Origin: an uncultured Clostridia bacterium
Lineage (GTDB): Bacteria; Bacillota; Clostridia; Christensenellales; Borkfalkiaceae
DNA: 64,000 nt
Assembly: GCA_947630705.1 (NCBI GenBank)
Contig: CANRIK010000003.1
Span: forward strand, 1-64,000
Direction of reading: 5' to 3'
The notes beneath the pieces were generated by a model. That model saw nothing but the letters and a program-made list of their open reading frames with translations. It did not search any database and was not told the origin of the DNA. This document shows, piece after piece, positions 15,625-23,015 of the stretch. The translations under genes and the position numbers were made by a program. The first letter of the stretch is position 1. Each line of letters begins with the position of its first letter.

Positions 15625-16143
15625 ATGAAAAAAGTAAAAATATTTGTGCTGTGGTTATTTCTAATTTTAATCACAAATATGGTTATGTTCTTTTGCCCTG
15701 CATGTGAAGATACTGCTGAACCTTTGACCAAAGCAGAATCGGAATTTGTGGGCACATGGGTATTAGACGATATTGGCTATATTGATTATTCCAGTACAAA
15801 TAATAAAATATATAAATATCCGTCAAGTTTGAGCACTTTCAATTCACTGTGCTTACAATATTTGGATAGGACAAAAATAATTTTTAAAGACATTAAAAAA
15901 ACGGGAGAAATAGTAGGAACTTTGAATGTGGGCGATCAAACATATGATTTCAGTTGGCATGGCTGGAATTTAGACGAAAATGTGCCACGTGTTGATTTTG
16001 TAAAAAAATTTGAGTTGTTAACATATGTTCCAAAAATCGATAGCACATTATCGATATCTGTTTCTTATGCAATAATTATGGACGATGGCAAAATGTATAT
16101 TAGTCCTAACACATACATGAAATATATTTTTAAAAAGCAATAA
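15625..16143 (+). CDS. Putative exported or lipid-anchored protein of unknown function
   Basis: The 172-residue protein starts at 15625 with MKKVKIFVLWLFLILITNMVM as a signal peptide. It is followed by FFCPAC, in which the first or second cysteine could be lipidated although the lipobox is not standard. The mature part, beginning KAESEFVGTWVLDDI, resembles lipocalin-like or META-like 'fold reporting' domains of small lipoproteins but no family was recognised. It lies 20 bases after the ncRNA terminator and may use read-through. It is AT-rich, unlike the core genes. Confidence 0.6.
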   Translation: MKKVKIFVLWLFLILITNMVMFFCPACEDTAEPLTKAESEFVGTWVLDDIGYIDYSSTNNKIYKYPSSLSTFNSLCLQYLDRTKIIFKDIKKTGEIVGTLNVGDQTYDFSWHGWNLDENVPRVDFVKKFELLTYVPKIDSTLSISVSYAIIMDDGKMYISPNTYMKYIFKKQ

Positions 16144-16330
16144 AATCTACTTGATATTGTAATTAAGATACATGGTATGAATTTTTAAATAATTCAATTT
16201 TATAATTTCAGTAAACTAACTACACATATATAAATTTGAAGTATATGCAAAAATCGTAGAAATTTAGGGCAAATTCGCCAATTTTGCGGCGGTAAAATTC
16301 AGAGAAATTAAAGAAAAAGGAAAAAAGTAC
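16144..16330. repeat. Leader repeat shared with 17,250-17,300
   Basis: The segment 16228-16270 and the segment 17251-17296 share ATATA(T)AAATTTGAA, then a near-identical ATATxxxAAAAATCGTAGA. The core TATATGCAAAATCGTA also lies in the ncRNA at 15514-15529. Both longer copies stand in front of genes. No gene is present in this interval. Confidence 0.55.
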
Positions 16331-17239
16331 ATGAGAATATATATTACGACTACGAAAAAATGTTGTCCGGTATGTCATACGGTATTAGAAACCGATAACA
16401 GTGAATTTTTAGCAATAGTTTTTATGCCTTTTATTCTTATGTTTTTTGTATTTGCTATCCCATATTTTATAGCGCGTTGGATATTATTTGAACTTGTATT
16501 ATGCGTAGATATACCCAAGATTTGTAAAAACCCGATTATTGAATGTCCAAATTGCGGAGCGAAAGTTCGTATAAGTAACAACAATACTTACAACGAGTTA
16601 AATAAAGAGGATAAACTTATATACGATAATCGTGTTTTATTAAGAGCGGCGTATTTTTTTGGGGGAACACTGCTCTACGGTGTTTTATTCAGTTTTTTCC
16701 TTGCTTTTAATGATGAATTAGGCAAAATATTTGGGTGGATAGGTTTTAGTTCGGCTTTTTTATGCTTATTTATTGTAATTGCAATTGTTTACTATTGGAA
16801 AACACACAAAGCAGATAACTATAACAAAAACAACGGTCAATCAAAAAGCGCTAATAACCAACAAAATGCGCACGGCTTATCGCCGAATTTGAATTTTGAA
16901 AAAAATAAAGAAATAAGTTCAACTGTTAGTGCCGATGCGCAAGCAGCAGAAAAATCCGAACAGGACATACAACAATATCTGGCTTTGATTGAAAAGTGTG
17001 GTATTGGATTTTTTATAAAATATTACCGCCAAATTTCGCGTTTGCCCTTGAAAGACGTGGACGTTACCGAAAATTATTCGTCCGCCGAACGCGAGGAACG
17101 GCTACTTGCCGCCAAAAAAATTATCGATAACGGCTTGTCAGAGCTTGCTTTATCGGAAATAATCAGGGCATATGACGATATTTTGGACAAAGAAGTAATA
17201 GACCGTGCAAAAGAATTGTTGGACGAAATCCGAAAGTGA
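16331..17239 (+). CDS. Zinc-ribbon membrane protein of unknown function
   Basis: The 302-residue protein has CPVC at about 12-15 and CPNCG at about 73-77. The two halves of a zinc ribbon are thus split by a hydrophobic pair of segments at about 28-60. Two further transmembrane helices lie at about 105-125 and 137-157 (FSSAFLCLFIVIAIVYYW). A long polar C-terminal region at 165-302 is predicted soluble and helical (LIEKCGIGFFIKYYRQISRL). AAAGG precedes the ATG. The last third is less AT-rich than the first, as if assembled from two sources. No function can be assigned. Confidence 0.65.
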   Translation: MRIYITTTKKCCPVCHTVLETDNSEFLAIVFMPFILMFFVFAIPYFIARWILFELVLCVDIPKICKNPIIECPNCGAKVRISNNNTYNELNKEDKLIYDNRVLLRAAYFFGGTLLYGVLFSFFLAFNDELGKIFGWIGFSSAFLCLFIVIAIVYYWKTHKADNYNKNNGQSKSANNQQNAHGLSPNLNFEKNKEISSTVSADAQAAEKSEQDIQQYLALIEKCGIGFFIKYYRQISRLPLKDVDVTENYSSAEREERLLAAKKIIDNGLSELALSEIIRAYDDILDKEVIDRAKELLDEIRK

Positions 17240-17356
17240 GACTGAACGGTTACGCATATAAAATTTGAAATATATTGAAAAATCGTAGACAAATCAGGCG
17301 AAAATGTTGTTTTTTACAACAAGAAAAATTAAAAAATCAACAAAAAGGAGCAAAAA

Positions 17357-17815
17357 ATGCAAAATTACAGTCTTTTTAACGGTTTGCCGTGCGGCACAAA
17401 CACAAGAAAAATTTACGAAGATTGCGCCGAAAAATTCGGCTGGGATAAGTGGCTGTCTAATCAATTCGGCAAGCAAGGGCTCCCTCTCTATGCTCGCAAA
17501 GCTACGCCCGAGGGATTTAACGTATGGTTTATAGGACACAGTAATTGGACGACAACAAAAGGCGGAAGTTGGACCAACAAAATTTTGAAAGGCGGAGAAC
17601 TGATAAATGAGTATTGGGATTGTATAGACAACACGGCCGATTTTTATGATATGACATACCGCGTTGTTTTTGCAAAAAAGAAGGACGGCTATTATTACTT
17701 TTTGGGGATTTATGAAGTAAACGAAAAGCCCGATATAACAAAAACAGTTGAACACAACGGGAAAAATGCCTATGTAAGGCGTTATAGGCGCGTTTGCGAA
17801 AATTATCCTAAATAG
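17357..17815 (+). CDS. Hypothetical protein
   Basis: The 152-residue soluble protein has no signal peptide or membrane segment. It is rich in aromatic residues (FNVWFIGHSNWTTTKGGSW; NEYWDCIDNTADFYDMTYRVVF) and ends in a basic tail. AAAGGAG lies six bases before the ATG. It does not match a family I recognise; the Trp/Tyr density is typical of small interaction or ligand-binding domains. It sits between the zinc-ribbon membrane protein and a two-helix membrane protein in the AT-rich patch, all on one strand. Confidence 0.65.
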   Translation: MQNYSLFNGLPCGTNTRKIYEDCAEKFGWDKWLSNQFGKQGLPLYARKATPEGFNVWFIGHSNWTTTKGGSWTNKILKGGELINEYWDCIDNTADFYDMTYRVVFAKKKDGYYYFLGIYEVNEKPDITKTVEHNGKNAYVRRYRRVCENYPK

Positions 17816-17825
17816 GCGGAAACAT

Positions 17826-18194
17826 ATGATAAAGAATAAAGATAAAAAAGCATTAATAATAGTAGATTTGATTTGTGTAATTCCTCTTATTATAGGGATT
17901 ATACTTATAATATCGTCAACAAAAACGACCGAATATTCTACCGACGAATATTGGGTAGCACAAGATTATCATCACGTTTATGAAAGATATTCGGGCAAAA
18001 TTGTAAACTATATTGAAGAAGACGAAACATGCAAAATCGAAGGGAATACGATAATTGTCAAAAAAAGAGGTGCTGGTTATCTTTGGGGAACATCTTTAAC
18101 AGGTATCTTTGGCCTTGCTACTATTGGTTGTGTTGTTGGAGGCATATCCACAAGCGATTGGTGGTTTGAGTGGCGACAAAAACATAATTTTTAA
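17826..18194 (+). CDS. Small membrane protein of unknown function
   Basis: The 122-residue protein has a transmembrane helix at about 12-32 (IVDLICVIPLIIGIILIISS), an extracytoplasmic loop of about 60 residues with YSTDEYWVAQDYHHVYERY, and a second helix at about 88-105 (SLTGIFGLATIGCVVGGI). The loop looks like the small beta-domain found between two helices in several gut Firmicute proteins. It begins 10 bases after the previous stop, so it is probably co-transcribed with it. Confidence 0.65.
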   Translation: MIKNKDKKALIIVDLICVIPLIIGIILIISSTKTTEYSTDEYWVAQDYHHVYERYSGKIVNYIEEDETCKIEGNTIIVKKRGAGYLWGTSLTGIFGLATIGCVVGGISTSDWWFEWRQKHNF

Positions 18195-18241
18195 ATTTAG
18201 TTAGACACATAAATCGATTTAATTTATATTCTCCACCATAA

Positions 18242-18278
18242 AACAGACGGAGGCGATTACGCCTCCGTCTGTTTTTGT
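18242..18278 (+). terminator. Rho-independent terminator
   Basis: A 14-bp perfect stem (18242-18255 with 18260-18273) is followed by a T-run. It closes the AT-rich patch. Confidence 0.85.
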
Positions 18279-18450
18279 ATGAATTGCCGCCCGAAAAACT
18301 TTGTGACCGGTTGCGAGGTTAATTATTGCCGAAACTTTGCGCCAAAAACAAAAGCCATCTAACAATCCAATAAACGGATAAGCTATAAATTGAAACCGGT
18401 TTTGAATATCTTCGGAAAAATGTGACTTTATTTACACGGCCGAAAATTTA

Positions 18451-18479
18451 TTGACAAGCGCGCAGAAATATTATATTAT
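18451..18479 (+). promoter_or_regulatory. Promoter of tRNA-Ala(GGC) region
   Basis: TTGACA (18451-18456) and TATTAT (18474-18479) are spaced 17 bp. It lies immediately before the truncated tRNA copy, 184 bases before the intact tRNA. Confidence 0.75.
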
Positions 18480-18488
18480 AATTCTACT

Positions 18489-18692
18489 CTTTGTTTTTTA
18501 TTTTGCTCGGGGTTGTAGCGCAGTTGGTAGCGCGTTTGTGCGAGCCGGATGGCGACGCTTTGGCGGAATCGCCAAAACTGCATTCGGCTTGGAACAGTCC
18601 CTGCGACAAGCCGCAATGACATTCCATTTCTGAAAAGAAACACTTTGTTTTTTATTTTGCTCGGGGTTGTAGCGCAGTTGGTAGCGCGTTTG
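18489..18692 (+). repeat. 50-bp perfect direct repeat carrying tRNA 5' halves
   Basis: Bases 18489-18538 and 18643-18692 are identical. Each holds 20 bases of upstream DNA plus the first 30 bases of tRNA-Ala(GGC). The 104 bases between contain a small hairpin (TTTGGCG/CGCCAAA) and nothing else I can name. Confidence 0.9.
18509..18538 (+). pseudogene. Truncated tRNA-Ala copy (5' half only)
   Basis: It begins GGGGTTGTAGCGCAGTTGG and is identical to tRNA-Ala(GGC) for 30 bases. It then diverges before the anticodon, so it cannot fold as a tRNA. Confidence 0.85.
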
Positions 18693-18738
18693 AATGGCAT
18701 TCAAAAGGTCAGGGGTTCGACTCCCCTCAGCTCCACCA
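18663..18738 (+). tRNA. tRNA-Ala(GGC)
   Basis: The cloverleaf has acceptor GGGGTTG/CAGCTCC, anticodon stem TTTGA/TCAAA with loop ATGGCAT (anticodon GGC), and T-arm AGGGG/CCCCT. CCA is encoded. The nearest promoter is upstream of the truncated copy. Confidence 0.95.
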
Positions 18739-19071
18739 CGTCGCCGCAAGGCGCGTTTTGCAAAGGGTTGCCTTTCGGCAACCCTTATGCTTTTAACGTC
18801 TGCGGCTCCTTTTCCCAAAAAAATACTTCGTCTTTTTTTGGGAGCCCTATGGAGGATTGTATCATGTTCGACTTTGAGACGCGGCGCTCCACCAAATCAA
18901 AATAATCCGAACTCGACAAGGGCGATCGTAACCCACAATCGGTTCGGATTTTTCTTTAAAAAAACGCAAATAACGAGCTAATATTTTAAATCTACGCAAC
19001 AATTTTAAAGTTTTTCTCGTCTGACAAGATAGATAATTCAATAACAAAAGCAAAATTAAACGAGGTACGAA
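18739..19071. other. Noncoding stretch after tRNA-Ala
   Basis: About 330 bases are without a gene. It holds a 10-bp hairpin at 18763-18786, an A/T-stem hairpin near 18808-18843, and a loose tRNA 3'-end look-alike at 18866-18894 (GTTCGACT ... GCTCCACCA). A long-range stem AATCCGAAC/GTTCGGATT with T-run at about 18904-18957 may be a terminator. Confidence 0.5.
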
Positions 19072-19644
19072 ATGGAAGAAAAATTCAACCTGATTGGCGA
19101 TTTAAACAATATCAAAAATCAATTATCCCTGCAAGGGCTGAACCTTACAACAAGAGAAACGGCAGAACTCATTGATATTTTAAATGAATACAGTAAACAA
19201 TTAGAGCCCGACGAACTGTTCGAAGACAGAGTACGTATGCCCCGTCAAAACGGCAGATATTTGAGTTTTATGATTCTCGAACACGAATATCATATCTGTA
19301 TAAGCCGCTTATGTCTGTATTTTCTGGCGAAACTCACAAATCGCATAACTTTTGAACTCTCGGAAAAGATATTTGATTGGACGGCTCCCGATATAATCAA
19401 CAGAATAGATGAAATCAACGGAGAAAAATGTGTTATTGAAGAAGCTCTTCAAAACGACAGACTTGGCACGGATAAAGTATTCGATAAAAATAACGGTCAA
19501 TGCTGCAACTTCAACCTTAAATGTCATTTCAGGCAGGACGAAAAATGCACATGCACAAAGAGTGATTTGACGAAAATATACGAGAGTCTTACCAAAAGAG
19601 GAGTAATGAAAAGGACGGACAATGGTTATAAAATCAGACTTTGA
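19072..19644 (+). CDS. Hypothetical protein with cysteine-rich C-terminal part
   Basis: The 190-residue soluble protein is helical over its first 125 residues (LTTRETAELIDILNEYSKQ). A cysteine cluster follows at about 143-165: CCNFNLKCHF and then CTCTK, which could bind a metal. The last 25 residues resemble a small winged-helix end (LTKIYESLTKRGVMKRTDNG). GAGGT precedes the ATG and a clear terminator follows. No family was recognised. Confidence 0.65.
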   Translation: MEEKFNLIGDLNNIKNQLSLQGLNLTTRETAELIDILNEYSKQLEPDELFEDRVRMPRQNGRYLSFMILEHEYHICISRLCLYFLAKLTNRITFELSEKIFDWTAPDIINRIDEINGEKCVIEEALQNDRLGTDKVFDKNNGQCCNFNLKCHFRQDEKCTCTKSDLTKIYESLTKRGVMKRTDNGYKIRL

Positions 19645-19645
19645 C

Positions 19646-19678
19646 AAAAAACGGAGACGCAAACCGTCTCCGTTTTTT
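19646..19678. terminator. Bidirectional Rho-independent terminator
   Basis: The perfect stem AAAAAACGGAGACG with CGTCTCCGTTTTTT serves the hypothetical gene on the + strand and the ABC/yerC operon on the - strand. Confidence 0.9.
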
Positions 19679-19706
19679 AATTGCCGTATTACATTTTCGC
19701 AACAAA

Positions 19707-19991
19707 TCAATTCAGTGGCGCATCCTTTGGAATTACCGATTTGTAGCCGTTCCCGAACCGCACGCACTTCGATACTCGGGAGAGCGTTGCGGAAGAAATG
19801 CTCGTTTCCGCTGTAATCTGCTCGTACGTCTTGCCTTCCAAAAGAAGTTTGGCGGCTTTCAGTCTCTGCGACATGGAAGCCAGCTCGTTATAAGTCAACA
19901 AATCGTCGAAAAAAGCGGCACATTCCTCTACCGTTTTAAGCGACAGAATAACTTCGAAAAGTTCACGGTTCTGTTCGGATATTTCTTTCAT
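19707..19991 (-). CDS. yerC: TrpR-like regulator, YerC/YecD family
   Basis: This is a DNA-binding protein of 94 residues with the all-helical fold of the Trp repressor. The helix-turn-helix is [27 protein letters not shown] read in two pieces ([13 protein letters not shown] and [17 protein letters not shown]). The upstream helices carry [20 protein letters not shown], the family core. Its start overlaps the ATPase stop by four bases, so it is the last gene of an amino-acid ABC operon. That location suggests it senses the imported amino acid and represses the operon, by analogy with TrpR; the ligand is unknown. Confidence 0.88.
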   Translation of the reverse strand: MKEISEQNRELFEVILSLKTVEECAAFFDDLLTYNELASMSQRLKAAKLLLEGKTYEQITAETSISSATLSRVSKCVRFGNGYKSVIPKDAPLN

Positions 19992-20767
19992 TCCACATTT
20001 CCCCCACGCATTAAAAACGCTTTGGTTCTTTCATTTTTCGGGTTTGAGAAAATTTCATCCGGCAAGCCCTCCTCGACAATCTCTCCGTTCTCCATGAACA
20101 GCACGTAATCGCCGACCTTGCGCGCAAACTCCATTTCGTGTGTAACTACTATCATAGTACGCCCCACAAGAGAGCGTATGAGCTTTAACACCTCGTCCGA
20201 AAGCCAGGGGTCGAGCGCGGACGTGGGTTCGTCGAAACAGAGGACGTCAGGTTCGGCGGCAAGCGCTCTGGCAATCGCCACGCGCTGCTGCTGTCCGCCG
20301 GAGAGTTCGGAAGGATATGCCGAAAGTTTTTCGCCGAGCCCGACGGCGACGAGCAACTCCTCGGCACGGCGTCTGTTTTCGGCGAGCAGTTCGGCTCGCA
20401 AAGTCTTGTTTTTCATCGTGCGTTCCTTTATGAGCAAATCCGCGGCAAGCCGCACGTTATCCAAAGAAGTATACTGCGGAAAGAGGTTGAAACTTTGAAA
20501 GACAAGTCCGAATTTCAGACGTTTTTCGCGCAGTTCGCGCTCGGTGTATTTCTTGCTTCCGTCGAAAAGGAGTTCGCCGCCGAGAAAAATTTTGCCGCAA
20601 TCGGGCAGATTTATGAAGTTGAGACATCGTAAAAGCGTTGTTTTCCCGCTACCCGACGCACCTATTATAACCAAAATTTTTCCCTTTTGCAAATTAAAGT
20701 CAATGCCTTTTAAAACTTCCGTTTGGGAAAATTTTTTGCGGAGACCTTCCACCCTTAAAAATTCCAT
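19988..20767 (-). CDS. Polar amino-acid ABC transporter, ATP-binding protein
   Basis: This cytosolic ATPase subunit of a PAAT-type importer has 259 residues. Walker A is [11 protein letters not shown] (about 36-46), the Q-loop [14 protein letters not shown], the signature [16 protein letters not shown], and Walker [15 protein letters not shown] followed by the switch histidine in [10 protein letters not shown]. It matches GlnQ/ArtM/TcyC subunits closely. The start abuts the permease stop at 20767. Substrate specificity is not readable from the ATPase. Confidence 0.95.
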   Translation of the reverse strand: MEFLRVEGLRKKFSQTEVLKGIDFNLQKGKILVIIGASGSGKTTLLRCLNFINLPDCGKIFLGGELLFDGSKKYTERELREKRLKFGLVFQSFNLFPQYTSLDNVRLAADLLIKERTMKNKTLRAELLAENRRRAEELLVAVGLGEKLSAYPSELSGGQQQRVAIARALAAEPDVLCFDEPTSALDPWLSDEVLKLIRSLVGRTMIVVTHEMEFARKVGDYVLFMENGEIVEEGLPDEIFSNPKNERTKAFLMRGGNVE

Positions 20768-21414
20768 CAGATTTTTATGTACTCCAATTTTTTTTCAATG
20801 AAGTTGAACAGCAGAGTGAGCGCGCCCACGAATACGAGATAAAAAACTCCCGTATAGAATATCGGCCATATGAGACCGGCCCTTGCGTATTCCTGTGCGG
20901 ACATTATAATCTCCGCCACGCTTATGATCCTTGCAAGCGAAGTATCTTTTACAAGCGTTATAATTTCGTTGCTCATGGGCGGAACCACACGTTTTACAAC
21001 CTGTAAAAGTATAACGTGCGTAAACGCCTGCGTACGGGTCATGCCCAAAGCCTGAGCCGCCTCTCTCTGACCGGCTGGGACGCCCTCTATTCCTCCTCTG
21101 AAAATTTCCGAAAAATAGCATGCGTAATTTACCACGAACGCCACTATGACTGACGGAACGCGGTCGAAACCGCTTATTCCGAAGAGAAGATACGGACCAT
21201 AGAAGATGGCGATAATCTGCAACATCAGCGGAGTTCCGCGCACCACCCATACAATGGCCTTTATTACTGCGCGAAGAGGCTTGAACGAGGACATGGCGCC
21301 GAAAGCTATTATAAGTCCCAACGGCAGAGACAGAGCCAAAGTCACGGCAAAAATATATACCGTCGTGCCGAATCCCTGTAATAGGTCTAATGTTACTTCG
21401 ATAAAAACGTTCAT
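20767..21414 (-). CDS. Polar amino-acid ABC transporter, permease
   Basis: This integral membrane subunit of 215 residues has about five helices. It carries the HEQ-type permease motif, with the N-terminal pore segment [21 protein letters not shown]. The coupling helix [22 protein letters not shown] contacts the ATPase. One permease gene is present, so the transporter is probably a homodimer in the membrane. It overlaps the binding-protein gene (ATGA at 21414-21411). Confidence 0.95.
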   Translation of the reverse strand: MNVFIEVTLDLLQGFGTTVYIFAVTLALSLPLGLIIAFGAMSSFKPLRAVIKAIVWVVRGTPLMLQIIAIFYGPYLLFGISGFDRVPSVIVAFVVNYACYFSEIFRGGIEGVPAGQREAAQALGMTRTQAFTHVILLQVVKRVVPPMSNEIITLVKDTSLARIISVAEIIMSAQEYARAGLIWPIFYTGVFYLVFVGALTLLFNFIEKKLEYIKI

Positions 21415-22163
21415 ACCATATATTTTTCGATAAGTTCGTCAAAAGTGCCGTCGGAGCTGTACTTTGCTATAATGGCGTTGAGGTTTTTGAGAAGTTCCTC
21501 ATCCGATTTACGCATGCCTATGCCGTACTGTTCCGCCGCGAAGCCGACGTCTTTATATACAAGGTCGGTATAATCCGTACCGGCTCCTGTCATGGCTCTT
21601 GCCATAGTGTAGTCTATAACGGCTATTTCGGATCTGCCCGTCTTGACTTCCAGAAGGCAGTCCGACTGCGCTTCCTTTTTAATCAGGGAATCACATCCGT
21701 TTTCAGAGCATACCGTTTCGCCTGCGGAACCCGACTCAACGGCTACGGAGGAAGCGTTTGCAAGGTCGGCTATGGTCGAATATTTGTCGGCATTTTCCGC
21801 CTTTACCACCACTACCTGTCTGTTGTCCATATAGGGATCGGTTATGGCGATTTTCTCTTTAAGCTCGTCTGTTATGGTCATTCCGTTCCAGATGACGTCT
21901 ATTTTGCCCGTTTGAAGTTCGGAAATTTTATTGTCCCAATCTATGACCTGAAACTTGGGAAAGTATCCGAGTTCCGCGCACGCTTTTTCGGCAAATTCCG
22001 TATCGAATCCTATCAACTTGTCGTTTTCGTCGTAATAATTCATCGGCGAATAGATGGTTATGCCTATGACGAGAGAATCGTCGTTGCTCGCACATGCCGT
22101 AGCGGCGCCGGCGCATACCGCGCAAACCGCGGCAGACATAAAAAAAGTAAGAAATTTTTTCAT
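21411..22163 (-). CDS. Amino-acid ABC transporter, substrate-binding lipoprotein
   Basis: The 250-residue protein has a signal peptide and lipobox ATAC at about 20-24, so it is anchored outside the membrane. It belongs to SBP family 3: LVIGITIYSPMNYYDENDKL is strand 1, then GFDTEFAEKACAELGY, and VIDWDNKISELQTGKIDVIWN follows. The ligand arginine position falls in the region around YMDNRQVVVV. It is the first gene of the operon, behind a promoter flanked by a perfect 10-bp inverted repeat. Confidence 0.95.
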   Translation of the reverse strand: MKKFLTFFMSAAVCAVCAGAATACASNDDSLVIGITIYSPMNYYDENDKLIGFDTEFAEKACAELGYFPKFQVIDWDNKISELQTGKIDVIWNGMTITDELKEKIAITDPYMDNRQVVVVKAENADKYSTIADLANASSVAVESGSAGETVCSENGCDSLIKKEAQSDCLLEVKTGRSEIAVIDYTMARAMTGAGTDYTDLVYKDVGFAAEQYGIGMRKSDEELLKNLNAIIAKYSSDGTFDELIEKYMV

Positions 22164-22197
22164 TTTTTGCTCCTTTTTGCTTTAATGCTTTACTGTG

Positions 22198-22245
22198 TTA
22201 AAGTGATTATGAGAGCATTATACTTTATCACTTTAAATTTGTAAA
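22198..22245 (-). promoter_or_regulatory. Promoter and operator of the amino-acid ABC-yerC operon
   Basis: TTTACA (22245-22240) and TATAAT (22222-22217) are spaced 17 bp on the - strand. TTAAAGTGAT at 22198-22207 and ATCACTTTAA at 22227-22236 form a perfect inverted repeat that brackets the -10 box. YerC is the obvious candidate to bind it, by operon position only. Confidence 0.65.
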
Positions 22246-22249
22246 GCGT

Positions 22250-23015
22250 TTTAACGGGATTTTTCCGAAAATTTTTAAAATTTTTGAAATTGCGCCTGCA
22301 AATCATTTTTCAGAGGCGGACACGGCGCAGATTATATAGCCGAAGAATTCCCAATGTTTGCGCTCTCTTATTTCGTAAAGGCGGACACGGCGCAGGTTAT
22401 ATAGCCGAAGAATGGGAATATTTCAGGCCATGTTCCGAAACAGCAAATATTTCCGCTAACATTATAAAGCAGAACAAACGACAAGATATATCGCTAATAA
22501 TTAATGTACCGAAAAGTTATTTGCCGATAGGTTATATATATCGCGACTTTATTTTTGAAGAAACAATGTTCTCACAGTCTATTTACCCAAACAGAATGTA
22601 CCCACAATCTTTTTGCGGAGAAATGTCGGCTTGACGTTTACCGCTCGCTCCTTCGTTCATTTTTATATTAAAGAAGCGCCTTGCCTTTGGGCTTGACGCT
22701 TTTATCCTTTATATATTGTTTTTGTTTTATTCGATGACACTGCCGCTTGCTCGCATGAGAGACTTGACGCTTGTATCCTTTATTTATTCACTTAATTATA
22801 ATCTATTATTTCATATATTATAGATATATTTACTTCTTGCCTTATTGCCCGTTTAATCTATTTATCGAGGTATTCCTCCCCTTTTCGACGCCGAGAACTC
22901 AAAGCCGAATTCTTCGCAGAGGGTTTTTCAATATTTTACTCATATAGGTGACTCGCATAATTAAAAAGATACCGCCCTTCCGTCTGTCCGCGCCGATACA
23001 TTCACTGTCTCGCAG
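22250..23015. repeat. Repeat-bearing noncoding region
   Basis: About 770 bases contain no supportable gene. A 35-bp direct repeat with one mismatch lies at 22314-22348 and 22379-22413; in one frame each copy reads GGHGA(D/G)YIAEE, perhaps debris of a lost gene. A 26-bp repeat with two mismatches (CTTGACGCTT...) lies at 22692-22717 and 22763-22788. The frame 22284-22634 contains the second 35-bp copy but has no ribosome site and odd composition. Confidence 0.6.

Noticed and set aside
18866..18894. Third tRNA-Ala fragment (3' half) downstream of tRNA-Ala(GGC)
   Set aside because: GTTCGACT and GCTCCACCA are both present but five bases too far apart and the T-arm does not pair, so chance is likely.
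18497..18905. Protein-coding frames overlapping tRNA-Ala(GGC)
   Set aside because: They cover the tRNA and its repeat on both strands and have no ribosome site or family features.
22284..22634. 116-codon frame in the gap before the P-type ATPase
   Set aside because: No ribosome site, arginine-rich start of shadow type, and its body is made of direct repeats lying in different frames. At best a gene remnant.
22629..22788. Promoters at the repeated CTTGACGCTT elements
   Set aside because: The TTGACG boxes have AT-rich partners at 13 bp, too close for a sigma-A promoter, and no gene follows on the same strand.
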